A DNA stretch of 64,000 bases, taken from an uncultured Lachnospiraceae bacterium. Lineage in GTDB: Bacteria > Bacillota > Clostridia > Lachnospirales > Lachnospiraceae. Location: NCBI GenBank assembly GCA_910586615.1, contig CAJUJP010000002.1, positions 1-64,000 on the forward strand. Direction: 5' to 3'. The notes beneath the pieces were generated by a model that was not told where the DNA came from, ran no database searches, and saw only the letters and a list, made by a program, of their open reading frames with translations. The position numbers were made by a program, and so were the translations under genes. Below, piece after piece: positions 24,351 through 31,731 of this stretch (its first letter is position 1; each line of letters opens with the position of its first letter).

Positions 24351-26411
24351 ATGATGAAAAACAGCGTGAAGTTAAAGGGAAGATTGAAGTCCTATTTACA
24401 GTCTTCTTTATATTTAGGATTTTTATTAATTGCTGTGGATGTTCTGATCTATATGATCGATTACAGGGCAGGTCTTGTGCTCAGCGGATTTATCATATTT
24501 TATATTGCGATCATTTTGTCTATGATGTTCTACAATAAGCCGGTCATCATGAACGAACTGGTCAGTTTTGCGACCCAGTACGGACAGATTCAGAGACGTC
24601 TCTTGCGGGATCTGGAACTGCCGCACGCACTCCTGGATGATAATGGCCGGATTATCTGGACGAACATTGCTTTTGAGCGGATGGTGCATCAGGATAAAGG
24701 ATACCGCAAGTCTGTGACATCCCTTTTTCCTTCTATTACCAGGGACAAGCTGCCGGGTGAGAACGGAGAAGATGAAGTCGAGTTTGATGTGGAATATGAA
24801 GCGGGGAATTATATCGCGAAGATGAAGAAGATTTCCCTGAAGGAGATGGCCGAAAACAGTGATATTATTGAAGCGAAAGGGTATGAGGGATATCTGATCG
24901 CGTTATATCTGTTTGACGAAACGGCACTCAAGATTGCGCTCCGCGAGGTGGACAATCAGTCTCTTGCAGTGGCGCTGGTTTATCTGGATAACTATGATGA
25001 GGCGCTGGACAGCGTGGAGGAAGTCAGACGTTCCCTGTTGACGGCTCTGATCGAGCGGAAGATCAACAAGTATATTGCGTCCATGGACGGAATCTGTAAG
25101 AAACTTGAGAAGGACAAGTATTTTGTCATTATGCGTAAAGAGGCGGCTTTGCAGCTTCAGGAGAATCGTTTTGACCTGCTGGAAGAGGTTAAGACGGTGA
25201 ATATCGGTAACGAGATGGCAGTCACCATCAGTATCGGTATGGGCCTTGACGGGCTGAGTTATTCACAGAATTATGAATTTGCACGTAATGCCATTGATAT
25301 TGCGCTTGGACGCGGCGGTGACCAGGCGGTAGTGAAGATGCCTGAAAATGTATCTTATTACGGCGGCAAAAGCCAGCAGATGGAGAAGAGCACCCGCGTC
25401 AAAGCACGTGTTAAGGCACATGCGCTTAAGGAGATCATTTCCGTAAAAGATGAGGTTTACGTTATGGGACACCGCATAGGCGATGTGGACAGCCTTGGTG
25501 CTTCTGTGGGTATTTATAAGGTTGCCGAAGCGCTGAATAAGAAGGCTCATATCGTGCTCAATGATGTGACGGCATCCATGCAGCCGATGGTTGAGATGTT
25601 TACGAACAAAGAGGAATATGCTGACGACATGTTTATCAACAATTCCCAGGCGTTGGAGATGGTAGGGAGCAATGCAGTTCTGGTGGTAGTGGATGTGAAC
25701 AAGCCAAGCATCACGGAATGCCCGGAACTTTTGAAACGGTGCAAGTCGGTGGTGGTTCTGGATCATCACAGACAGGGATCGGAAGTGATCGAGAACGCAA
25801 CCCTTTCTTACATAGAAGCATATGCTTCTTCTGCCTGTGAGATGGTATCGGAAATTCTGCAGTATATCAGTGATAATCTGAAGCTGCGGCCGGAAGAAGC
25901 TGATTGTATGTATTCCGGCATTATGATAGATACGAATAATTTTATGACCAAGACAGGGGTCAGAACCTTTGAAGCGGCAGCTTTTCTGCGCAGAAACGGG
26001 GCAGATGTGACCCGTGTCAGAAAGCTTTTCCGGGATGATGCTGCAGAGTATAAAGCCAAGGCTGATGCGGTGAGCCAGGCAGAGATCTACCGGCATACAT
26101 ACGCGATCTCCGTATGTACCGGTGAAGATGTGGCCAGCCCGACTGTGGTGGGTGCGCAGGCCGCCAATGAATTGCTGAACATTAAAGGGATCAAGGCCAG
26201 CTTCATTCTGACACCCTATAACGGCATGATTTATATCAGTGCACGGTCCATTGATGAAGTTAACGTGCAGGTAATCATGGAGAGAATGGGCGGCGGCGGT
26301 CACTTGAATATAGCGGGTGCCCAGCTGGAAAACGGAACGCTGGACGAGGGCATTGCGGCGATTAAGAGAACCCTGGATACGATGATTGCAGAAGGGGAAC
26401 TGGAAGGATAG
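24351..26411 (+). CDS. gdpP: Cyclic di-AMP phosphodiesterase GdpP
   Basis: GdpP hydrolyses c-di-AMP to pApA at the membrane, opposing CdaA. The 686 aa carry two N-terminal transmembrane helices (about residues 15-60), a PAS-like domain (DLELPHALLDDNGRIIWTN), and a degenerate GGDEF domain (residues about 190-330, lacking an intact GGDEF motif). The C-terminal DHH/DHHA1 phosphoesterase has GHRIGDVDSLGAS, VVVLDHHR and the final GGGGHLNIAGAQ signature. The order gdpP-rplI-dnaB after rpsF-ssb-rpsR is the same as in B. subtilis. The start follows gaagg and may be either of two adjacent ATG codons. Confidence 0.95.
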   Translation: MMKNSVKLKGRLKSYLQSSLYLGFLLIAVDVLIYMIDYRAGLVLSGFIIFYIAIILSMMFYNKPVIMNELVSFATQYGQIQRRLLRDLELPHALLDDNGRIIWTNIAFERMVHQDKGYRKSVTSLFPSITRDKLPGENGEDEVEFDVEYEAGNYIAKMKKISLKEMAENSDIIEAKGYEGYLIALYLFDETALKIALREVDNQSLAVALVYLDNYDEALDSVEEVRRSLLTALIERKINKYIASMDGICKKLEKDKYFVIMRKEAALQLQENRFDLLEEVKTVNIGNEMAVTISIGMGLDGLSYSQNYEFARNAIDIALGRGGDQAVVKMPENVSYYGGKSQQMEKSTRVKARVKAHALKEIISVKDEVYVMGHRIGDVDSLGASVGIYKVAEALNKKAHIVLNDVTASMQPMVEMFTNKEEYADDMFINNSQALEMVGSNAVLVVVDVNKPSITECPELLKRCKSVVVLDHHRQGSEVIENATLSYIEAYASSACEMVSEILQYISDNLKLRPEEADCMYSGIMIDTNNFMTKTGVRTFEAAAFLRRNGADVTRVRKLFRDDAAEYKAKADAVSQAEIYRHTYAISVCTGEDVASPTVVGAQAANELLNIKGIKASFILTPYNGMIYISARSIDEVNVQVIMERMGGGGHLNIAGAQLENGTLDEGIAAIKRTLDTMIAEGELEG

Positions 26412-26433
26412 ATAAAGAAAGCGAGGAAGCAGC

Positions 26434-26889
26434 GTGAAAGTTATTTTATTAGAGGATGTAAAATCCCTTGGAAAAAAGGGAGAAGTCGTGAATGTGAGCG
26501 ACGGATACGCAAGAAACTTTGTTCTGCCTAAGAAACTTGGCGTGGAAGCAAATTCCGCCAACATGAATGATCTGAAGCTTCAGAAAGCCAATGCGGATAA
26601 AGTGGCGCAGGAACAGCTGGAAGCAGCAAAGGAACTGGCGGCACTGTTAGAGACAAAGGAAGTGGTTCTCACCATGAAATCAGGAGAGAACGGACGGGCT
26701 TTCGGTTCCGTTTCCTCCAAGGAAATCGCCGCAGCTGCCAAAGAACAGTGTGCTTTGGAACTGGACAAAAAGAAGATCCAGCTTCCTGAGGCGATCAAGG
26801 CGCTGGGCGTTTATGAAGTGGGTGTGAAGCTTCACCCTAAGGTGACCGGAAAGCTTAAAGTGAAGGTCGTAGAAGAAGGGACGAAGTAA
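26434..26889 (+). CDS. rplI: 50S ribosomal protein L9
   Basis: L9 binds 23S rRNA near the L1 stalk and limits frameshifting. The 151 aa start at a GTG with a gcgaggaag site and read MKVILLEDVKSLGKKGEVVNVSDGYARNFVLPKKLGVEA, the canonical N-terminal RNA-binding domain. A long connecting helix and the C-terminal domain (VVLTMKSGENGRAFGSVSSKEIAAA) follow. It lies 22 bases after gdpP and before dnaB in a conserved cluster. Confidence 0.96.
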   Translation: MKVILLEDVKSLGKKGEVVNVSDGYARNFVLPKKLGVEANSANMNDLKLQKANADKVAQEQLEAAKELAALLETKEVVLTMKSGENGRAFGSVSSKEIAAAAKEQCALELDKKKIQLPEAIKALGVYEVGVKLHPKVTGKLKVKVVEEGTK

Positions 26890-26986
26890 AGCAGGAAAAG
26901 CGATCGGCGGAAATACAGCCGCAGATTAGTTACCATTTCAGAAAAGCTGACGTCAGAATACACAACATGAAGGCAGGTGACAGGTA

Positions 26987-28318
26987 TTGGAGGAAGCACT
27001 CCTTAAGAGAATATTACCCCATAGCATTGAGGCGGAACAGTCGGTGATCGGTTCTATGATTATGGACCGGGAAGCGATCGTGGTGGCCTCGGAAATTGTT
27101 CTGGGAGATGATTTTTATAATAAGCAGTACGGAGTGCTCTTCGATACAATGGTCGAATTGAACGATGAATCCAAGCCGGTGGATCTGGTCACTTTGCAGG
27201 ACCGGTTAAAGGAGAAAGATGTGCCTCCGGAAGTGAGCAGTCTGGAATTCATCAGGGATCTGGTCACAGCAGTCCCCACTTCTGCGAATATAAAATATTA
27301 TGCGAATATCGTTGCGGAGAAGTCCACGCTGCGGAAGCTGATCCGGCTGAATGAGGAAATAGCAAATAATTGCTATGTGGGCAAAGACAGCCTGGAAGAC
27401 ATTCTGGCTGATACAGAGAAAAGGGTCTTTGACCTGGTGCAGCGAAGAAATACGGGGGAATTTGTTCCGATCCGGCAGATTGTCATAAACGCTATGGATA
27501 ACATCGAGCGGGCATCCCATAACAAGGGCAATGTGACGGGTGTGGCCACGGGATTTCTGGATCTGGACTACAGGACGGCCGGTATGCAGCCTTCCGACCT
27601 TATTCTGATAGCTGCAAGGCCTTCCATGGGAAAAACTGCATTTGTACTCAACATAGCCCAATATGTGGCTTTTAAGCAGGATAAGACAGTGGCAATCTTC
27701 AGTCTGGAGATGTCAAAGGAACAGCTGGTCAACAGACTTTTTTCCATGGAATCCAAGGTGGATTCCCAGCATCTGAGAACAGGCAACCTGTCCGATGCGG
27801 AGTGGGAGAAGCTGATCGAGAGCGCCGGTATGATCGGTAAATCACATCTGATTATCGACGATACACCGGGTATCAGCATCTCGGAGATGCGTTCCAAATG
27901 CCGTAAATATAAGCTGGAACATAATTTGGAGATGATCATCATTGACTACCTGCAGTTGATGTCGGGAAGCGGCAGATCTACGGACTCGAGACAACAGGAG
28001 ATTTCGGATATTTCCCGTTCCCTCAAGGCTCTGGCGAGAGAACTGCATGTGCCGGTGCTCGCTTTGTCACAGCTCAGCCGTGCGGTGGAGCAGAGACCGG
28101 ATCACAGGCCGATGCTGTCTGACCTGCGTGAATCCGGAGCCATCGAGCAGGATGCCGATGTGGTGATGTTTATTTACAGAGATGACTATTACAACAAAGA
28201 TACAGAGAAGAAAGGCATTGCTGAGATTATTATCGCCAAGCAGAGAAACGGTCCGATCGGCACCGTAGAGCTTGTATGGCTGCCTGATTTTACCAAGTTT
28301 GCCAATCTGCAAAAATAG
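26987..28318 (+). CDS. dnaB: Replicative DNA helicase DnaB
   Basis: DnaB is the hexameric 5'-3' helicase that unwinds DNA at the replication fork. The 443 aa have the N-terminal collar domain (LPHSIEAEQSVIGSMIMDREAI) and a RecA-like motor domain. The motor has Walker A AARPSMGKTAF at about residue 209, Walker B MIIIDYLQLMS, and the DnaB loop LALSQLSRAVEQRPDHRPMLSDLRESGAIEQDAD. Translation begins at a TTG, supported by homology of the first residues and an aggcaggtgacagg leader. No intein is present. In B. subtilis this gene is called dnaC. Confidence 0.96.
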   Translation: MEEALLKRILPHSIEAEQSVIGSMIMDREAIVVASEIVLGDDFYNKQYGVLFDTMVELNDESKPVDLVTLQDRLKEKDVPPEVSSLEFIRDLVTAVPTSANIKYYANIVAEKSTLRKLIRLNEEIANNCYVGKDSLEDILADTEKRVFDLVQRRNTGEFVPIRQIVINAMDNIERASHNKGNVTGVATGFLDLDYRTAGMQPSDLILIAARPSMGKTAFVLNIAQYVAFKQDKTVAIFSLEMSKEQLVNRLFSMESKVDSQHLRTGNLSDAEWEKLIESAGMIGKSHLIIDDTPGISISEMRSKCRKYKLEHNLEMIIIDYLQLMSGSGRSTDSRQQEISDISRSLKALARELHVPVLALSQLSRAVEQRPDHRPMLSDLRESGAIEQDADVVMFIYRDDYYNKDTEKKGIAEIIIAKQRNGPIGTVELVWLPDFTKFANLQK

Positions 28319-28382
28319 ACGGGCAGATACTTAAATAAAAATAAATTGAAAAGCAGAGCCGCAGGAAATGCAGGCATTTTAC

Positions 28383-28420
28383 AAAAGAGACAGGATGAAA
28401 TGATTCGTGTCTCTTTTTTT
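28383..28420 (+). terminator. Terminator after dnaB
   Basis: AAAAGAGACA (28383-28392) pairs with TGTCTCTTTT (28408-28417) and runs into further T residues. It closes the gdpP-rplI-dnaB transcript. Confidence 0.9.
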
Positions 28421-28529
28421 GATTGCACCTGGCGGTGCACGTCACTGGTTCAGGTATCAAAAGGCGCTTATGTCAGGCATAACAGGGAGTTGGAAAAGGA
28501 AAACTACAGTGTAAGAAAGGGGAGAGGGA

Positions 28530-29243
28530 ATGGAAGAAAAAACAATCTACTACATATCGGAGGCGGCAAAAAAAGTTCAGGTGGAAAGCCATGTTCTCCG
28601 CTATTGGGAAGAGGAGTTGAAACTGCCGATCAAGCGCAATGAGATGGGACACCGTTATTATACGGAACAGGATGTGAGGCAGCTTCAGGAAATCAAGACG
28701 CTGAAGGAACAGGGGCTGCAGCTTAAGGCGATCCGCACGGTGCTGCTCTGTCCGTCGGGTACTGACAGAGAGATGCCTGTACAGGCTGTCAGCATACCTG
28801 AAGATGAAAAAGAAAACGGCGGACAGGCCGGTAAAACAGGAAGCGGAAAGGACAGGTTGATGGATATGGTAAAAGAGCGCGTGGAAGAGAGGGCGGAAGA
28901 GATGCTGATGAACAAGACACACAGGTACATGGTAGCACTCTCTGATGAAAAAGCAGATGTGGCAATGGACGAGGAGAGAAACCGTAAAGCGGCCAGACTT
29001 CAGTATCTGCTGCAGCATATGATCACCGAGGCAGTTAAATCGGCTAACCGGGAACTGTGCACAGAAGTTAAGGACAGTATTTTAAAAGAGCTTGACTATC
29101 AGTTCAGAATGCAGGAAGAGCGTGATGATGAGCGCTGGAAAATAGAGGAGGAGCACTACAGGAAAATAGACGAGATGATCCGGGAACGCCACAAGCCGAG
29201 AGAGAAGCTTGGGAGAGGCCGGAAGAAAATTCAGGACAAATAA
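28530..29243 (+). CDS. MerR-family HTH regulator with coiled-coil tail
   Basis: The 237-aa product has an N-terminal winged helix of the MerR type (YYISEAAKKVQVESHVLRYWEEELKLPIKRNEMGHRYYTEQDVRQLQEIKTLKEQGLQLKAIR). A low-complexity linker follows, then a long, highly charged helical region (about residues 110-237) rich in Glu, Arg and Lys. This is not a small-ligand effector domain; there are no conserved Cys residues for metal sensing. Such MerR-like proteins with coiled-coil tails occur next to dnaB in related genomes, in my recollection. The target is unknown. Three direct repeats follow its stop. Confidence 0.82.
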   Translation: MEEKTIYYISEAAKKVQVESHVLRYWEEELKLPIKRNEMGHRYYTEQDVRQLQEIKTLKEQGLQLKAIRTVLLCPSGTDREMPVQAVSIPEDEKENGGQAGKTGSGKDRLMDMVKERVEERAEEMLMNKTHRYMVALSDEKADVAMDEERNRKAARLQYLLQHMITEAVKSANRELCTEVKDSILKELDYQFRMQEERDDERWKIEEEHYRKIDEMIRERHKPREKLGRGRKKIQDK

Positions 29244-29259
29244 ATCACAAAACCGAAAG

Positions 29260-29360
29260 ATCTGCCAGGTAAAGTGTGTTAATTTTTTGGATCTTTGGAT
29301 TTGCCAGGTAAAGTGTGTAAGTGTTTGGATTCTCAATTTTCAAGATAAAGTATGTAAACT
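29260..29360. repeat. Three direct repeats with about 39-bp period
   Basis: The motif TTGCCAGGTAAAGTGTGTAA starts near 29262 and 29301, with a diverged copy (TTCAAGATAAAGTATGTAAA) near 29339. The first two are each followed by a tTTTGG block. The phased spacing resembles iterated protein-binding sites, for example the end of a lost transposable element. No transposase remnant is adjacent. Confidence 0.65.
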
Positions 29361-29370
29361 TTTGTGCAAA

Positions 29371-29419
29371 ATAAAGCTGCTCAAAGACGTTATCATAAGA
29401 TGTCTTCGGGCAGCTTTAT
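29371..29419 (-). terminator. Terminator between convergent merR-like and ferredoxin genes
   Basis: ATAAAGCTGC (29371-29380) and GCAGCTTTAT (29410-29419) form the outer 10-bp stem, with an inner AAGAC/GTCTT stem. Read on the minus strand it is followed by TTTGC, so it can end the ferredoxin transcript. It probably also works from the other side. Confidence 0.7.
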
Positions 29420-29439
29420 TGTATTCACATAAGTATAAA

Positions 29440-29610
29440 TTAACCCTGTGAGATAGAACCTGTAGGACAAACACCTGCACAGGAACCGCAATCGATACAT
29501 TTTGCAGGATCGATCTCGAATTTACCATCGCCCATGCTGATCGCGCCAACAGGACACTGAGCCTCGCAAGCGCCGCAAGATACGCAAGCGTCACTGATTA
29601 CAAATGCCAT
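29440..29610 (-). CDS. 2[4Fe-4S] ferredoxin (56 aa)
   Basis: This small soluble electron carrier has two complete cluster motifs: CVSCGACEAQCP and CIDCGSCAGVCP. Each is CxxCxxCxxxCP, the classic clostridial ferredoxin layout. The start at 29610 (MAFVIS) is chosen because aaggaggg lies seven bases upstream; the GTG/ATG three codons earlier is too close. It lies downstream of pflA on the same strand but is separated from it by about 250 bases with its own promoter. It could supply electrons to the radical-SAM activase, which is inference from proximity. Confidence 0.92.
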   Translation of the reverse strand: MAFVISDACVSCGACEAQCPVGAISMGDGKFEIDPAKCIDCGSCAGVCPTGSISQG

Positions 29611-29658
29611 AACCATACCCTCCTTATGTTGTAAGACTATGCGTAATTGATATAAATT

Positions 29659-29700
29659 GTAACAGTTCAGCCTTTGAATCATATAAGTCTGAACTGTTAT
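29659..29700. repeat. Minimal copy of GTAACAGTTCAG-end palindrome (copy A4)
   Basis: GTAACAGTTCAG (29659-29670) faces CTGAACTGTTAT (29689-29700) around an 18-base centre. The ends equal those of the full 140-bp element, but the core is gone. The element lies in the predicted 5' leader of the ferredoxin gene. Confidence 0.75.
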
Positions 29701-29728
29701 TAGAATTTTATCAATTCACTATGTCTCT

Positions 29729-29757
29729 ATTTTAATATAAAAAGAACTAATATACAA
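29729..29757 (-). promoter_or_regulatory. Promoter for the ferredoxin gene
   Basis: On the minus strand TTGTAT (29757-29752) and TAAAAT (29734-29729) are separated by 17 bases. The predicted transcript begins near 29722 and would include palindrome A4 as a hairpin in its leader. Confidence 0.5.
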
Positions 29758-29861
29758 GTGGCAAAGTATAGCTTTTTTGGAAAGCCGTATTCCTGTGGAT
29801 TCCGGCTCATATGCCACGTTTCACTGCCGTTTTGTGGAATTTTATACAGTAAAAATGCTGC

Positions 29862-30626
29862 CTATGACTGAGCATTGAGTTCCTCACGGCGCTTCCGGAT
29901 GCCGTTCAGGATCACCTGTTTCTTTTCTACAAGTTTGTTCTTGTCCATTGGCTCGATGCCTTCCAGTTTATATGCCATGCCAAGCTTCTCATACTTTGGC
30001 TTTCCCATAGTATGGTAGGGAAGCGCATCCAATGCTTTCAAATTGGACAGACCGCCGATAAAATAGCCAAGCTGGTACAGATATTGATCATCGTCGGTAA
30101 TTCCCGGAACAATGACGTGGCGAATCCAGACATCCACATGTTTTTCATCCAGATACTCAGCAAAAGCCAGAATGCCTTCATTAGGCTGGGAAGTGAGTTC
30201 TTTGTGCTTTTCCGGGTCAATATGTTTGATATCAAGCATCACCAGGTCTGTCAGCGTCATCAGTTTATCCAGTTTGGCAAGCCATTCGGGATTGGCATTT
30301 TTTTTGTAGGCAATACCGGAGGAATCAATACATGTGTGCACATTGGCCGCCTTCGCAATGGTAAACAGATCAATCAAAAAGTCTACCTGCATCAAGGGCT
30401 CGCCGCCGGTGACAGTGATGCCGCCGCCTTTGTAAAATGCCTCATTGCGTTTATATTGCTCAAAAATGTATTCCGGCTCCATTAATGTACCGCCATTCAT
30501 TTCCCATGTATCGGGATTGTGGCAGTAGGCGCACCGCATCGGACAGCCCTGTACAAAAACTACGAAACGCGTTCCGGGCCCGTCTACTGTTCCAAAGCTT
30601 TCTAATGAATGAATTCGTCCCTGCAT
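29862..30626 (-). CDS. pflA: Pyruvate formate-lyase activating enzyme
   Basis: This radical-SAM enzyme abstracts hydrogen from the glycine of pyruvate formate-lyase, creating the glycyl radical under anaerobic conditions. The 254 aa start MQGRIHSLESFGTVDGPGTRFVVFVQGCPMRCAYCHNPDTW. Cys28, Cys32 and Cys35 form the CxxxCxxC cluster site, and GGITVTGGEPLMQ is the SAM-binding motif. There is no extra ferredoxin insert, so it is the short PflA class. The target radical domain is encoded upstream at 31108. An unusual leader with a tandem hairpin array separates the two. Confidence 0.95.
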   Translation of the reverse strand: MQGRIHSLESFGTVDGPGTRFVVFVQGCPMRCAYCHNPDTWEMNGGTLMEPEYIFEQYKRNEAFYKGGGITVTGGEPLMQVDFLIDLFTIAKAANVHTCIDSSGIAYKKNANPEWLAKLDKLMTLTDLVMLDIKHIDPEKHKELTSQPNEGILAFAEYLDEKHVDVWIRHVIVPGITDDDQYLYQLGYFIGGLSNLKALDALPYHTMGKPKYEKLGMAYKLEGIEPMDKNKLVEKKQVILNGIRKRREELNAQS

Positions 30627-30650
30627 ATTGTGTGACCTTCTTTCATGTTG

Positions 30651-30911
30651 TTTTCGAGTTTGGCATTAAAGCAAAACTCGCACATTAAGTCTCGGAGAGA
30701 CTTACACAATGGTATTTTAATTTCGAGTTTGCGAAGCAAATCTCGTACAGTAAGTCTCGAAGAGACTTACACAATTACATTCGAACTTCGAGTTTGCGAA
30801 GCAAATCTCGTACAGTAAGTCTCGAAGAGACTTACACAATGCTATTCTAACTTCGAGTTTGCGAAGCAAATCTCGTACAGTAAGTCTCGAAGAGACTTAC
30901 TGTTATTATAA
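30651..30911. repeat. Four tandem 65-bp double-hairpin units (array B1-B4)
   Basis: Units begin at about 30651, 30721, 30787 and 30852. The last three are almost identical; the first is diverged. Each has two stem-loops: CGAGTTTGCgaaGCAAATCTCG, and GTAAGTCTCgaaGAGACTTAC (perfect 9-bp stem). A variable stretch of about 12 bases, acaatNNNatt-like, separates the units. The array occupies the leader of pflA and has no coding capacity. It is not CRISPR, since the units are contiguous and the variable parts too short. Confidence 0.92.
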
Positions 30912-30934
30912 CAAAAGGAGTCTTGCTTATGCAA
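30905..30934 (-). promoter_or_regulatory. Candidate promoter for pflA, inside a terminator hairpin
   Basis: On the minus strand TTGCAT (30934-30929) and TATAAT (30910-30905) lie 18 bases apart. The -35 falls in the loop and right arm of the hairpin at 30915-30942. Transcription from here would place all four B units in a leader of about 270 bases. Confidence 0.5.
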
Positions 30935-30942
30935 GACTCCTT
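30914..30942 (-). terminator. Terminator of the pfl transcript
   Basis: AAGGAGTCTTGC (30915-30926) and GCAAGACTCCTT (30931-30942) form a perfect 12-bp stem with a ttat loop. On the minus strand TTTTGTTAT follows directly, so it can stop transcription coming from the glycyl-radical gene. Confidence 0.8.
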
Positions 30943-30963
30943 CGCAATTGACTTTCACAATTA

Positions 30964-31102
30964 GTAACAGTTCAGCCTTCGGCTTCACTGTCACGTCTGA
31001 TGCACACAAAATGCTCCGAAGTCGCATTTTGGCGCCTGCACAACTCGCAAAATCGCATACAGAGCGATTTTACTCGCGGAAAAGTGCCAAGCTGAACGTT
31101 AC
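30964..31102. repeat. 139-bp palindromic repeat (copy A2), inverted relative to A1
   Basis: The left end is GTAACAGTTCAGCCT. The right end GCTGAACGTTAC has lost one T. Aligned by eye, the element is over 90% identical to the reverse complement of 22751-22890. It begins only five bases beyond the stop of the glycyl-radical gene, so it becomes part of that gene's 3' untranslated RNA. Confidence 0.9.
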
Positions 31103-31107
31103 CACAA

Positions 31108-31347
31108 TTATACTGACTCGTGGAATGTACGAGAGATAACGTCTGCCTGCTGTTCCGGTGTCAACTTGATGAAGTTAACAGCATAACCGGATACACGGAT
31201 CGTCAACTGAGGATAGTTCTCAGGATGCTTCTGCGCATCTAATAATGTATCTCTGTTGAGTACGTTTACGTTAAGGTGATGACCGCCTTTTGTTGCATAA
31301 CCATCTAATAAAGAAACTAAGTTATCTACCTGAGCATTTGCTGCCAT
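31108..31347 (-). CDS. Stand-alone glycyl-radical domain of pyruvate formate-lyase (GrcA-like)
   Basis: This 79-aa protein equals the C-terminal radical domain of PFL. NLVSLLDGYATKGGHHLNVNVLNRDTLLDAQKHPENYPQLTIRVSGYAVNFIKLTPEQQADVISRTFHESV contains the radical glycine Gly54 in RVSGY. The ATG has its own aggagg site. The upstream pflB lacks exactly this segment, so the two chains together (679+79 aa) make one normal PFL length. E. coli GrcA (YfiD) is a comparable autonomous domain, but there it repairs a complete PFL. Here it is probably an obligate subunit, which is inference from the missing domain. Confidence 0.88.
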   Translation of the reverse strand: MAANAQVDNLVSLLDGYATKGGHHLNVNVLNRDTLLDAQKHPENYPQLTIRVSGYAVNFIKLTPEQQADVISRTFHESV

Positions 31348-31424
31348 TGTATTGTCCTCCTATTATATTATTTTTATGCTTGATCGAGTCATTACCCGTA
31401 AATGAACCGGGCATACCTCGACGT

Positions 31425-31631
31425 TTACTTATAGTCATCCAGACCCTCATGAAGTGTCGGGACACTGCAGGCTAACGGGGTACGGGAGCAATCCGTGCAC
31501 CCCATTGTCTGCACATTTTTACTGGAATTGTCAGCCTTGTCATCGACATCTACATTCACATGCCCGACACCCTGTGCCATGCCGGAATCCATCATCTTGA
31601 CAAAGTCTTCAATCATCTGATTGTTATCCAT
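31425..31631 (-). CDS. Unknown 68-aa Cys-containing protein between the PFL halves
   Basis: I recognise no named family. The ATG at 31631 has a ggaag site. The N-terminal half (MIEDFVKMMDSGMAQGVGHVNVDVDD) resembles the start of the glycyl-radical domain next door (VDNLVSLLDGYATKGGHHLNVNVLN). The radical loop RVSGY is absent. It is replaced by a Cys-bearing tail, CTDCSRTPLAC (Cys45, Cys48, Cys55), ending PTLHEGLDDYK. It lies between pflB and the radical domain on the same strand, probably in the same transcript. A metal-binding or thiol-based accessory of the split PFL is possible. Confidence 0.72.
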   Translation of the reverse strand: MDNNQMIEDFVKMMDSGMAQGVGHVNVDVDDKADNSSKNVQTMGCTDCSRTPLACSVPTLHEGLDDYK

Positions 31632-31731
31632 AGATTCATCTTCCTTTCCTGACTGCTGTGTTTATCTCTATATAGAATATTATACACGAAACAGTACCTG
31701 TTATCACTCGGAAAAATGCGCCATATATGGA

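Noticed and set aside
24079..24354. 91-codon frame after rpsR
   Set aside because: It begins in the rpsR stop, runs through the strong terminator at 24093-24121 and the B5 hairpin, and shows no family resemblance.
25263..26564. 433-codon minus-strand frame opposite gdpP
   Set aside because: Shadow of a gene with clear DHH/DHHA1 motifs. The antisense product has no recognisable motifs.
28346..28642. 98-codon frame after dnaB
   Set aside because: It contains the dnaB terminator and overlaps the start of the MerR-like gene in another frame.
30651..30911. Possible CRISPR array
   Set aside because: Repeat units are 65 bp and contiguous, with internal hairpins and variable parts of only about 12 bases. 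There are no true spacers and no cas genes.
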